Shown here: in pieces, positions 1-8,933 of the stretch
Numbering within the stretch: the first letter of the stretch is position 1
How the letters are laid out: every line of letters begins with the position of its first letter
Assembly: GCA_000333855.2 (NCBI GenBank)
Contig: CM007314.1
Span: 1,004,344-1,035,485, forward strand
Direction: 5' to 3'
DNA from: Endotrypanum monterogeii
Lineage: Eukaryota > Euglenozoa > Kinetoplastea > Trypanosomatida > Trypanosomatidae
DNA: 31,142 nt
Translations under genes and position numbers: made by a program
The notes under the pieces: model-generated
Told to the model about the DNA's origin: nothing
Database searches by the model: none
The model's input: only the letters and a program-made list of their open reading frames with translations

Positions 1-602
1 GCCGCAGCAGTCGGCTCGTTCACAACGCGGGTCAGATTCAGTCCAGCAATCGTCCCGGCATCCTTCGTCGCCTGCCGCTGCGCGTCGTTGAAGTACGCCG
101 GGCACGTCACCACGGCGTTGCTCACCTTGTGCCCCAGGAAGTTCTCCGCCGTCTCCTTCATCTTCTCCAGCACGAACGCGCCCACCTGCGACGGCGAATA
201 CTGCTTCCCGTTCCCGTCCTGCACCCACGCGTCACCGTTCCCAGCGCGCACGATCTTGTACGGCACGTTCTTGATGTCCTTCTGGATGTGCTCGTCCTCG
301 TACCGCCGGCCAATCAGGCGCTTCACAGCGTAGAACGTCGACTGCGGGTTGGTGATGGCCTGGCGCTTCGCCGCAAGGCCCACGAGCTTCTCGTTGCCCT
401 TGAACGCCACAACAGACGGCGTCGTCCGGAAGCCCTCCGAGTTCTCCAGCACGCGCGCCTTGTCGCCGTCCATCGTCGCTACGCAGCTGTACGTCGTGCC
501 CAGGTCCACGCCGATCACGTCGCCCTGCACCTTCTGCGACTCGTGGCGCACAAGCCACGCAGCCGACGCCGCAGCGCTCCCGCACACACGTCGAGCGAAC
601 AT
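1..602 (-). CDS. mtHsp70: Mitochondrial HSP70 precursor, copy 1 (partial, cut by window edge)
   Basis: This is the first 200 codons of a DnaK-type chaperone of the mitochondrial matrix, which drives protein import and folding using ATP. The ATG is at 602-600 and the reading frame runs off the left edge. The first ~26 residues are rich in Arg, Ala and Ser, like a mitochondrial presequence. The phosphate-1 loop [12 protein letters not shown] follows at residues 29-40. It aligns without gaps to 15213-15814 of the second copy. I see only two differences, at 31 and 35, which give Leu-Thr where the other copy has Val-Ile just before RVVNEPTAA. Similarity stops exactly at the ATG, so the 5' untranslated regions are unrelated. 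The ATPase core, substrate domain and lid lie outside the window, so I cannot say whether the gene is intact. Confidence 0.93.
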   Translation of the reverse strand, partial: MFARRVCGSAAASAAWLVRHESQKVQGDVIGVDLGTTYSCVATMDGDKARVLENSEGFRTTPSVVAFKGNEKLVGLAAKRQAITNPQSTFYAVKRLIGRRYEDEHIQKDIKNVPYKIVRAGNGDAWVQDGNGKQYSPSQVGAFVLEKMKETAENFLGHKVSNAVVTCPAYFNDAQRQATKDAGTIAGLNLTRVVNEPTAA

Positions 603-900
603 GGGCTCCTAAGGATGGAGGTGTGGCTGATAGGTATGGAGCGAGCAGACCTGGAAAAGGTCAGTGCAAACCACCGCTTGCCGGGGACACAGAAGTCGAA
701 AATCGAAGGAGTCACCACACGCAGCGGAGGTGGTAAACAATTTTGCGTAGTTATCGCTGTGAGGCAGTAGTGTATGGAAGACGGAGAATATGAAGATAGA
801 GTTGAGGCGAAGCTTCCAAGAAAGGGTCTGGCAAGCGGGGAGAAGGGGGAGCAATAGCAGTCCGGCGGTATTGTATAGCGATAGGCCTCGGGAGTGTCTC

Positions 901-936
901 CTAAAAGGTGGGGAAAAGAAAAACAAGAAATGACGC
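901..936 (-). promoter_or_regulatory. Candidate spliced-leader acceptor for HSP70 copy 1
   Basis: Read on the minus strand, a T/C-rich tract (plus 907-932) is followed by CACCTTTTAG. The AG is the complement of plus 901-902. It is the first AG after the tract and would give a 5' untranslated region of about 300 nt. This is inferred from the polypyrimidine-plus-AG rule of trypanosomatids; no transcript data are available. Confidence 0.5.
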
Positions 937-1192
937 TGAGTGGTAGAGCGATCAGCTGAACCGGATGTGAGTGCGATAAATGTACGAGTGTGTGTATGTT
1001 GTAGCAACGCGTGCCAAGGTAACGAGAGCATGAGTGTTTACAAGGCAAACAGAATAGAAGAACGTGGACGGTTTTCGTGGGGTGATGCGATCATTTGAAG
1101 AGTTTTTTTTTTCCTGGGAGCGTAGAAGGGGCGCGAGCGCTGCCGGACCAGTCAAAACATCAATTACCCTTATTGCTACAGCGCACGCCTCA

Positions 1193-1211
1193 CTGCCCCC
1201 GTCGGGGGCAG
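1193..1211. other. Perfect inverted repeat (hairpin)
   Basis: CTGCCCCC at 1193-1200 and GGGGGCAG at 1204-1211 pair perfectly over 8 bp around a 3-nt GTC loop. It lies in a GC-rich island (about 1130-1290) inside an otherwise A-rich spacer. No function can be assigned. It is not a bacterial-type terminator, because trypanosomatid genes do not use them. Confidence 0.6.
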
Positions 1212-2206
1212 GTACCACCCGCGGATCCCCTGCAGCAGTTCTTCTGCGACAGGTATGGAGCCTCAGTCCGCAGGGCACTGGCTGGGAGAGCGAGGATTGT
1301 CGAAAAGAAAGAAACACAGCATCCTCGATCCCCCAACAGTCGGTCAAGCGTCAGTGTCTTCCTGTTTTGATGGCTTCACTGAAAACAAACTCGCATTGCC
1401 TCACCCTATCATCCCTTCGCTTTTCTTTGGTTCCTGGCTGCGTCGTCTCCTGGGCACTACACATTGGCACTGCCGGCGGCTAGCAGCGCTCCTTCTCCCT
1501 AAACTACTGGTCACAACAATATGGCGTATGACAGTCCGACCACAGCTTCACAGGCCACCGCGTGTCACGGAGAAGGGAGAAGAAGAGCTTCACACCAATG
1601 CACCGCCTCAACAGTCCCTCCTTGGTGCTGAAGACGTTCGGCGGGAGCAAAAAAAAAAAGGCTAAAGGCAAATGCGTCAAGAGAACAAAAAAAAAAATTC
1701 AGATGCGGAAACCACTGTCAGCAAACACCGTGTAGCTTCAGAACCGTGTCCATTCTCAAGTAGAAAAAAAACAAATGAGGAAACACATCACCCGCCCAAT
1801 TACAGAATCGAAGATACAACAGAGATTATGAAAAATGTTTCAACTGCATAATAGCATATTTTGATTTTGGGTTAATGAAGTTTTTCTGGGACAGAACAAA
1901 ACCGTGACCGCAAGAGAGTATGAGAGCCACAAAGAAGTCCCGGGAAAATATGTTGATGAGCTGTGGGGGAACCACGCGTGTCGTGTCCACCACTCGAGAT
2001 GTGTACGCATCGTTCGATCGCGTTACTTCTACCGACGATCGCCGCGCGCCCGGTCCGTGCTGTGGTCGGTAAAGTTCGAACGCACTGTGCATCGCCGAAG
2101 GAGTCTTCGTTGAAGCGCGTGTGTGCATCCACCACAAAAGCCGCTGCCACGCTGGGAGGCTCCTTACTGAGGGCATACATCGACGGTGGATTGGGTTTTA
2201 CAAAGC

Positions 2207-2750
2207 TCCAGTCTCCCGGTGTAACAGCGTATGCACGACAGCGCGCCCACGAGTCCTCCCCACCCCTGCATACACACACGCTTCTCTCTCTGAGGGGGGC
2301 CAAGTTACAGGAACGGGTGGCCTACCTTTGCTGCGACGGTCCTCGCGCTGCGTCATCAATGGGCACGCAGGGGCGGGACAGCGGCATTCCCCCTTCTCTA
2401 CGTTCTCCATAGACCCCCATGTCGTCCAGTAGCAGCACGCCCCGCAATGCGGTAGTGCACGTCAGGTGTGTGAAATACGCGAGTTCCCCCGCGTCCGACC
2501 GCGTGAGCCGATTGGTGATCGCTACCTGGTGCGTGAGAAGTGAGCGCAATCCCCCTCGTCCCTGCCACACACACCGTCCCTCCCCCAGCACCGCAGACAT
2601 CAACGCCTCCGCCCCCGAGCGTGGGACGCTGAGCGCTGCCTGCGTGGATGGAGGTGTCCGCCGCAGCGACGTGCGTCTGGCGCACACATCGTGAGGTGGG
2701 CAGCGGGAGAGCGGGAGAGCGGGTGCAAAAAAAAATAAGTGGAAAGGGCC
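2207..2750 (-). repeat. Interspersed repeat, copy A (SIDER-like candidate)
   Basis: About 544 bp is almost identical, in reverse complement, to the right end of the window (from about 30609 to 31142). Visible differences are an extra 8-nt CTCTCCCG unit, a C/T change near 2473 and an A/G change near 2359. Homology to copy B stops at 2750, just past GGCCCTTTCCACT. It may continue left of 2207, where copy B is cut by the window end. The size, the position in the decarboxylase 3' region and the orientation with transcription suit a Leishmania SIDER retroposon remnant. I could not confirm the 79-bp signature of that family, so the name is tentative. The open frame inside it (2322-2804, minus) is probably incidental. 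Confidence 0.75.
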
Positions 2751-3026
2751 CGCGGGCCTAATGACCTGGTGCGGAGGAGACGTTAGACCGTCTGTGCTGG
2801 ACAACTGCAGTAACCCTGTGAAGCTTCATTTGATCGATCCATAGAGGCGGTGTGTGCACTAGACTTGGTATCGTGTTCACGTGCCACGCTGGTCGGAGCA
2901 CAGGAAAATAAGAACAGAAAGCATGCATATCGCGCCACAGTGATGTGACACCACCCCAAGTTAAACTTAAAATACATATACGCAGATATAATAAAATGGA
3001 TGTTTGTATATGCATATGTTAAAAAA

Positions 3027-3091
3027 AATAATATATATATATACTGATATATACTGATATATATATATATATATAAATAGATATATATGTA
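3027..3091. repeat. AT-rich dinucleotide tract
   Basis: An interrupted (TA)n tract with two tandem TATATACTGA units lies 50-115 nt beyond the decarboxylase stop codon, inside its likely 3' untranslated region. Confidence 0.8.
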
Positions 3092-3141
3092 CAAATAAAG
3101 TCCGCGCAGTGAGTAAATCCGGTTGGGACGAGCAAACAGCA

Positions 3142-4749
3142 TCAGCCAGCCATCACTTTGTGTTTGTTGCGGTCAGGAGACACTGCTGACTTTCCACACG
3201 GTACCTCCTCAAGATCCGAGACAAACTCATCTCGTGAAATGGCAATGTTATCAATCACCTCCCTTGCTTTCTCGGAGAAATAGTCGGCGAGGTTCTCCAT
3301 GTCTCGCTCGGTCAGCCCCGGGTAGGACAAAGCAATACGCACAATAACGCGGCCGTCCAACACGTGATGCACAGCCATGAAACGACGCTCCTCCTCAACC
3401 ACTCGCAGCAGGGCGTAGTTGCGCTTGTTTGCCGCATCATCCTCGGCGATCCGGAAACAAACAAATCCGAACTTGGGTTCCACCGGTAACTCCACACGGT
3501 CGCCAAGGCGAGAAGCCAGTAGATCGTGGAGGTAGCTGGCAAGGGCGCAGTGACGACGAATGGTAGCCTGAATACCCTCCAGACCCATATAACGCAGCGT
3601 GGTGTACACCTTTAGCGCGCGAAATGGACGTGTCAAACCAAGTTGGTAGTCCTTGAAGTCCACAACCAGGTTCTCGTCGGTGTACTTGTTTGCGAGGTAA
3701 ACGCCGGTTGCATTAAGAGATGCGACGATGTGCCTGCGCTCCCGGAAAAAAAAGAATGAGGTGCCGCATATCATATTGAACCACTTCGAGCCGTTGATAA
3801 ATAGGGAGTCAGCTTGTTCGAAGGCTGGCAACAGTGGCGCACGCATTTCGGGGCATATGGCAGTGGCACCAGCGTAGGCGGCGTCGAGGTTCAACCAAAT
3901 AGAGTAGTCCTGGCAAACACTGGCGATCCCTTCGAAGTCGTCGGTGGCGCAGATACCGGTCGTTCCGTAGTTCATGGACACCATGCATGGTATGAGACCC
4001 GCCGCCACATCCGCCTCCACTGCTTTGCGAAGGTCGTCGCCGTGCATCGGACAGTTACCACTCGCCTCTCGTCGCGTCTTGATCCTGCGCACGTGCCACA
4101 CCGACAAAACCCGAGCAGCCTTTTCCACACAGAAATGCGCCTGATCACTCACGTAGCAAACGAATTTGAGTGATGCAGCGGCCTTGTCCTCATCGCCCTC
4201 CATCTTCTCCAGCGCACGGTTCTTCGCCGCCAGCAGCGCGACAACCGCCGCCTCCGAGGCTGATGGTTGCAGCACGCCGCCTCCGGTGCCCTCCCACGTC
4301 ATTGCCTCCGGTATACCGAACGCGCGAGCCAGCCAGTCCATCACGATGATCTCCAGCTCGGTTGCTGCAGGACTCGCCATCCAGCTGAACCCGGGCTGAT
4401 TCAGTCCACTCGCTATGATGTCCCCCAGGAGTGCAGCAGGCGACAGCTGCGCTGGGAACCAGGCGAAGAAGTTGGGGTGTTGCCAGTGGGTCATGCCGGG
4501 TATGATGTGCGCCTGAATGTCATCGAGAATCTTTTCGAAGATGGGATACGCCGTATGCGGGGCCGTCCTGTCGCTGATGCAACCCTTCAGATATCCGGGC
4601 TGTACTCCAGAGGATGGTGGCATCTCTCGGTTCTTGAGTGCGCGGTGGTAGTCGGCGACAAAATCGATCACGCGATGCCCCTCAGCACGGAACTGCTCCC
4701 AGTCCACCGTCGGCGGAATGGGAGGGAGGAGTGGGCACGTTGGTTCCAT
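3142..4749 (-). CDS. Aromatic-L-amino-acid (tyrosine/dopa) decarboxylase, PLP-dependent
   Basis: A 535-residue group II PLP-dependent decarboxylase that removes CO2 from an aromatic amino acid such as tyrosine or dopa to give the amine. The family pattern is clear: an N-terminal segment with VDWEQFRAEGHRVIDFVADY, then HWQHPNFFAWFP and a substrate-binding stretch around residues 90-160. The PLP-binding aspartate is in LNLDAAYAGA, and the PLP lysine is Lys322 in INGSKWFNM. Length is slightly above the ~480-510 typical of the family. The start is the first ATG after a strong splice signal. The C terminus is a short Lys-rich tail without an SKL-type peroxisomal signal and there is no obvious presequence, so a cytosolic location is the simplest reading. 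Substrate preference cannot be told from the sequence. The gene sits between two HSP70 copies, and repeat A is downstream of its stop. Confidence 0.93.
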   Translation of the reverse strand: MEPTCPLLPPIPPTVDWEQFRAEGHRVIDFVADYHRALKNREMPPSSGVQPGYLKGCISDRTAPHTAYPIFEKILDDIQAHIIPGMTHWQHPNFFAWFPAQLSPAALLGDIIASGLNQPGFSWMASPAATELEIIVMDWLARAFGIPEAMTWEGTGGGVLQPSASEAAVVALLAAKNRALEKMEGDEDKAAASLKFVCYVSDQAHFCVEKAARVLSVWHVRRIKTRREASGNCPMHGDDLRKAVEADVAAGLIPCMVSMNYGTTGICATDDFEGIASVCQDYSIWLNLDAAYAGATAICPEMRAPLLPAFEQADSLFINGSKWFNMICGTSFFFFRERRHIVASLNATGVYLANKYTDENLVVDFKDYQLGLTRPFRALKVYTTLRYMGLEGIQATIRRHCALASYLHDLLASRLGDRVELPVEPKFGFVCFRIAEDDAANKRNYALLRVVEEERRFMAVHHVLDGRVIVRIALSYPGLTERDMENLADYFSEKAREVIDNIAISRDEFVSDLEEVPCGKSAVSPDRNKHKVMAG

Positions 4750-4781
4750 CGGTGCGTCAGGGGAGATTCCACCAGGCTCTG

Positions 4782-4833
4782 CTTAGATCAATGTAGCAAA
4801 AAAAACAGGAACAGAAAAGAAAAATTTCGAAAG
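4782..4833 (-). promoter_or_regulatory. Candidate spliced-leader acceptor for the decarboxylase
   Basis: On the minus strand a T/C-rich tract (plus 4798-4833, including an 8-T run) precedes the AG complementary to plus 4782-4783. This gives a 5' untranslated region of about 32 nt before the ATG at 4749. Inferred from the trypanosomatid rule only. Confidence 0.6.
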
Positions 4834-5846
4834 CACAAACTATTTATTTCTATTGTGGAAAGTTAAAACAAAAACGCTTCAAATGAACTAGCTGCCAGGT
4901 GCCAAGAAGAGAGGAAAAGAGGAGGGCTATCTGTGACAGTATGTAAATATATATATATATATATATATATGTTTTTTTACAAATGACAGATATGTTCACG
5001 CAGCGGAAGAAAACGAACGAAAGGCAAAAGAGCAGAATAAAAACAAAACAGATAAGGCGGTGGTTAAGGAACATTTTGGACAAATGAAAAACCGTGCGGG
5101 CAGACGAATACAACCGCTGTTCTTGAAGCCTCGTTGCATCGGTGAAGCATGGAGAGTACTTGAACGAAACATGCGACCCGCACACTATACACGCGCGCGT
5201 TCAACATGGAGATGCACGGGGTGCTCACGGGGGTGAAATCGCCTCTATACAACTCATACCACACACGCGATAAGCAAACACCCATGAAGTGAGGCGGAGC
5301 TGCAGATGGCACGGCAGTCCAGCACGCTAGTACACATACCCGTGGGGCTTGCACACATTCCAAGGTTCCTGTTAGCAGATCGCTGTAAGCTCTGGTGATC
5401 TAAGATCCACACGCGCAGGAAAAGCAGCGCAACACACACACACACTCACTCACACACGCACGCATGCAGACATAAAGCGCAACGGCGGACTCTAAGCTGT
5501 CCACGCAATAAGGACAGCGCGTTCGGCATAAAAATTCAGAAAGAGGCATACAGGCATACGTCGTCGTCACCCACCCGTGCGCACACAGACGCATACGGGC
5601 CAAAGCAGAATACTCACTGAGCGCATAGGCAAGGCAATACGTAAAGCACACACGCCGATATCCGTCACGTGGGCCTGGAGAGAAAAACACGGGCAGGGGC
5701 CCATATGCATGACACGGAATAGTGCCTTTCGTAGCCCAGGCCCCCCCCCTCCCCACGGCAGCCACCGCGGTGCGTCGCCCTCTGTGTGGCGCTGTCCCTC
5801 AGCCGGGACACGGATGCTTTGTCGTATCCTCCCGTCTTCTCGGCTC
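4834..5846. other. Intergenic spacer, decarboxylase to WD40 gene
   Basis: About 1 kb without a supportable gene. It contains a (TA)n tract at about 4946-4970, a short CA-rich stretch near 5431-5460, and GC-rich sequence from 5550 to 5846 that is probably the 3' untranslated region of the WD40 gene. The overlapping short frames on both strands look incidental. Confidence 0.65.
4946..4970. repeat. (TA)n microsatellite
   Basis: About 12 uninterrupted TA units in the spacer upstream of the decarboxylase. Confidence 0.9.
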
Positions 5847-6896
5847 TCAGGCAGGTATGGCCACAACCTGCGACACACCACTCTCCTGGGTACAAAATGA
5901 CATCCAGGCCGTCCCTTGCGCCAACGCCACAGCAGTCACCTCGACGCCCGCGAACGCCGCCGCGGTGTCAACATTGCTGACCGGTCTATCGAGAGCATCG
6001 ACACCACGGCTTTGCCGCGGCACCCTTAGCAGCCTCTCCGCAGACCAATACACCGTCGGGTCTGGTACGTCGGCGGTGTCGATCAGGGCAAGGCGACCTG
6101 CCAAGTCTCCTGCAGCGATGCGGCCGTGGTCCATCGCGACACAGCGCACTGGCGAGCGTCTGTTGCTCATACCAAACGCCTGCTCCCGCTGCGAACCCTC
6201 CGTACAGCGTAATGTGAAGACACGGCCACCAACGGTACCGGCACAGACCTCCGACGTGTCAAGTGAAGCTGCGAGGCAAGTAATTTGATCCGGTAGAGAG
6301 AGCAGCGAGCAGGGAGAACCCCCACTGCGCGCGTCGTAGAGCAGCACCTTGCCGTCGTAGTTCGCCACTGCAAAAGTGTGCGACTGCAGCGCCACCGCCG
6401 CCACCGCGCGCCCAGGGGCAGGGTTTTCTAATGCCACACGCAGATACAAACGCTCTACGTCAATGACTGTAGCCCCTTGCTCCGTGCACGCTAGCACGCA
6501 CTCTGGCTGGCCTGGAATCTCAGAGAGCGCACGAATCGGGAAGGAGCCCGGGGTTGCATAACACGACGTCAACGCACGTGAGCGGCGAGACACCACGGTT
6601 ACAGTTCCCGAAGACGATCCCACGGCAAAGAGCTGGCCTGCGTTCATGAAGCACGACGACAGCAGCGGCTCTTTGCTCACCGTGTCGCAGGGATAGCTCT
6701 CCACGCTGCTGGCCGACAGTCCCGAGGCGAGGTTGGCGCCGTAGAAGTTGTCGTCGAGGTTGAAGACATGAGTTCCGTTGAGAATCGTTGAAACGAGGCA
6801 TGATGACGTTGTGAAGTCGTAGCGGATCGAAGACACCCGGCCCACAACCTCTAGTCGGCACGCTGTCTTCGTTGGAGGCTCGTATACGTCGCACAT
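5847..6896 (-). CDS. WD40-like beta-propeller protein
   Basis: A 349-residue protein beginning MCDVYEPPTK. The open frame extends to an ATG at 7007, but that extension is low-complexity and contains the polypyrimidine tract and AG expected for trans-splicing, so I start at 6896. The body has repeated short beta-strand blocks with GxxxGxV and D-A-R style ends, for example FAVGSSSGTVTVVS, FAVANYDGKVLLYDARSG, VCAGTVGGRVFTL and IAAGDLAGRLALID. These are typical of degenerate WD40 blades, and the length fits a single seven-bladed propeller. The arrangement is loosely like Bub3/Rae1 or a Nup43-type nucleoporin, but I cannot choose between these. Such proteins act as scaffolds; no catalytic motif is visible. 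No signal peptide or membrane segment is seen after the chosen start. Confidence 0.8.
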   Translation of the reverse strand: MCDVYEPPTKTACRLEVVGRVSSIRYDFTTSSCLVSTILNGTHVFNLDDNFYGANLASGLSASSVESYPCDTVSKEPLLSSCFMNAGQLFAVGSSSGTVTVVSRRSRALTSCYATPGSFPIRALSEIPGQPECVLACTEQGATVIDVERLYLRVALENPAPGRAVAAVALQSHTFAVANYDGKVLLYDARSGGSPCSLLSLPDQITCLAASLDTSEVCAGTVGGRVFTLRCTEGSQREQAFGMSNRRSPVRCVAMDHGRIAAGDLAGRLALIDTADVPDPTVYWSAERLLRVPRQSRGVDALDRPVSNVDTAAAFAGVEVTAVALAQGTAWMSFCTQESGVSQVVAIPA

Positions 6897-6906
6897 TGTG
6901 AACGCG

Positions 6907-6971
6907 CTGAGGGAATGGGGTTTAAAAAAACACCACAGGAGGAGAGAGGTAAAGGGAAAATGTAAGCACCT
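6907..6971 (-). promoter_or_regulatory. Candidate spliced-leader acceptors for the WD40 gene
   Basis: Two minus-strand AGs fit. One ends CCCTCAG (plus 6907-6908), about 10 nt from the ATG, after a long T/C tract. The other ends CTCTTAG (plus 6970-6971), about 74 nt away. Either use would remove the upstream ATG at 7007. Confidence 0.45.
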
Positions 6972-7411
6972 AAGAGAGAGTGACAAGAGTGGATCGTAGA
7001 CCCGCAAACAAATGAGCGGCCGCGCGTCACTCCTCCACAGTGCAACCAGTGGAACACAGGCGGGCGCCTATCGCCGTTCTCGACCCCTGCCTGGGCAGTC
7101 AGCTTGGCCCCACGAAGACGCTTCCTCTTCTCTCTGCGAGAGAATGGGGGGGAGGGAGGGAGGGAGGGTGTGTGCTCCTTCATATCCCCCACGGCATTGC
7201 TTTTGTCTCTTTTCCCAATGCGCGTCTGTGAGCAACAGCAAGACAACAAAGCCACCCTACCACGCTAAAACACACTCGCGCAAGTAGGAACATGCGCATG
7301 CACAGCGACAACCATTTCTCCACCACGACCAGCAGCTCACCGCGGCCGCACTTTTTCATCCTCACAGCCTCCCGCACGACCTGATTCCTCACTGCCTATC
7401 CTACCTTGGAG
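6972..7411. other. Intergenic spacer, WD40 gene to membrane protein gene
   Basis: About 440 nt with no supportable gene. It includes a (GGGA)n-like purine run near 7147-7168, which is pyrimidine on the transcribed sense, and the likely 3' untranslated region of the membrane protein gene. Confidence 0.6.
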
Positions 7412-8272
7412 CTAGATAGACTCCGGCTCTTCGGAACGACGCTGAGCGCGCAATTTCATGTACTTGAACGGGTAGAGGACGACGCCAACTGCCGCACCGA
7501 GCCCGAGAGTGGCTGGGACGTGCACCGGCCCAAACGCAAAAAAACACTTGACGTTGAGTCGCACAAACTCCTGGCGGCGCAGCTTCCACGTCGACTCATT
7601 CACAACTGCCCACAATCCCGGGTAGAACAAGTGCGACATAAAGAGACAGCTCACGGCGGGAATCTCGGCGGTCACAGGGCCGAGGTACGGTACAAAGCCC
7701 TCCCTCGCCCTGGGATTCGCGATAAAGGGCTCCACTAGAGTCCAGTAGGCCGTGGCGCTTGCAAAAAAATTCACATAAAAGAAGTCGCTCATCATGCGAG
7801 GAATGATGGACCTCTTGTTTTCCTGCGTCTGCGACAGCTTGAGAAGCGGCGACATCGGAATAGCCGCACAGAGCGGCGTGGCGAAGAGCAAACCGCATAG
7901 CACCGTGCGGATGACACGGCGATACGTCGCGTACTCGCCAAATGCGTCCTCGCGTGCGGTGCCGCTGCTATGCGCCGTGGTGCGCCGAGGCGCCGATGAA
8001 GGGTATGCAAGGTAGGACATTCCTCCCCAAGCACACACCAGCCCGCACCCCTGCGGGTGTGTGGAGTGGAGTCCGAAGAAGAGAACGGTGCAGCAGCAAA
8101 GCAGTACAAGCAGCGCGACTCGGGTTGGTCTAGTGGGGCACACGTCCGAGCTGCAGCGAAGAGGGGAGAGGGAGAGGGATGCAGAGAGAGAGATCCAGAG
8201 CAGGCGACCAAGTCCAAGCGCGGCAGTGGAAAAGTAAAACGGGTGCGATGCGCAGAGCTTCTGTAGTTTCAT
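7412..8272 (-). CDS. Multi-pass membrane protein of unknown function
   Basis: A 286-residue protein starting MKLQKLCASH. I reject the longer frame starting at 8518 because a strong polypyrimidine tract and AG near 8398 lie inside it. I do not recognise the family. Hydrophobic segments are visible near the N terminus (FYFSTAALGLGRLLWISLSA), then LLVLLCCCTVLFFG, a segment around VLCGLLFATPLCAAIPM, and two or three in the last 120 residues. The protein ends in a basic stretch (YMKLRAQRR). The C-terminal half has better composition than the middle, which is Arg/Ser-rich and may be a loop. The last ~120 residues (from DFFYVNFFASATAYWTLVEPF) vaguely recall Mpv17/PMP22-type organellar membrane proteins in helix spacing, but I see no diagnostic motif. 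Organellar location is a guess. Confidence 0.68.
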   Translation of the reverse strand: MKLQKLCASHPFYFSTAALGLGRLLWISLSASLSLSPLRCSSDVCPTRPTRVALLVLLCCCTVLFFGLHSTHPQGCGLVCAWGGMSYLAYPSSAPRRTTAHSSGTAREDAFGEYATYRRVIRTVLCGLLFATPLCAAIPMSPLLKLSQTQENKRSIIPRMMSDFFYVNFFASATAYWTLVEPFIANPRAREGFVPYLGPVTAEIPAVSCLFMSHLFYPGLWAVVNESTWKLRRQEFVRLNVKCFFAFGPVHVPATLGLGAAVGVVLYPFKYMKLRAQRRSEEPESI

Positions 8273-8397
8273 GGGCGCATCTTCACACAACCCATCACTA
8301 CAAGCCCCTCGCTGATCACTCAAGGTTCGTCTTTCCCCTCTGAACACACTACCGCCCCTGTGCTCGCCAAGTAAAAACGGTTGTACACGGTGGGATT

Positions 8398-8430
8398 CTT
8401 GGAGGGAGGGGAAGGGAAAGGGAGGAGAGT
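8398..8430 (-). promoter_or_regulatory. Candidate spliced-leader acceptor for the membrane protein gene
   Basis: A nearly pure C/T tract on the minus strand (plus 8400-8429) is followed by the AG complementary to plus 8398-8399. This gives a 5' untranslated region of about 126 nt and decides the choice of the 8272 start. Confidence 0.6.
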
Positions 8431-8933
8431 AGCAAGGCGCATACACACACACGCGCACGCATGGTCTGTGCACTCTCGTCGCCCCCCTCCCCATCCCCTG
8501 CTCTTCGTCCCCAGTCATTTTTTTTTTGCTCTTGAATTCGACACTTTTATCGAGTTACATTCAGTGCGCAGTACCAGCTGCTCGCATCGAGAGAGAAAAC
8601 AAGCAGCACAGCATACCCTCGCAGGCGCACCCGGGAGGATAACGCAGAGGGTATCTGCCCACGCTGCTGTGACTCAAGCGTACCCCTCGAGAGCTCCTCG
8701 CGACTCCTCATTTCGTTTGCATCACGCTCTGCAGCGGTTACTCGTAAGCGCAACATTATTAGGAAGAGAGCTGGGGGAAAGGGAGCAGATGCCCACCCAT
8801 CGCCTCATCCAGCACAGGGTCATGGAACCCCCCTCCCCGCATGCATCGACACCGCTGGCAGATGTAGCTAGAGGGGGTAAGCAGCGCGGAGATATCACAC
8901 GCACACGTGGTCAGTGTAGACGTTGATAGGGTA
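8431..8933. other. Intergenic spacer, membrane protein gene to AAA ATPase gene
   Basis: About 500 nt with a CA-rich stretch at 8441-8460, a T8-9 run near 8519 and no convincing gene. It probably contains the AAA ATPase 3' untranslated region. Confidence 0.6.

Larger units (their letters stand above)
603..3141. other. Intergenic spacer between HSP70 copy 1 and the decarboxylase
   Basis: About 2.5 kb with no convincing gene on either strand. The many short open frames overlap each other and lack consistent codon bias or recognisable domains. It holds the HSP70 splice signal at about 0.9 kb, a perfect short hairpin at 1193-1211, poly(A) runs at 1.65-1.77 kb, repeat copy A at 2207-2750 and an AT-rich tract near 3.05 kb. 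On the transcribed strand it would supply the decarboxylase 3' untranslated region and the HSP70 5' untranslated region. Confidence 0.7.

Noticed and set aside
2322..2804. A 160-codon frame in repeat copy A, also found in copy B (30629-31027), as a possible protein
   Set aside because: Both strands of the repeat have long frames, no domain is recognisable and identity is equally high outside the frame, so recent duplication explains it.
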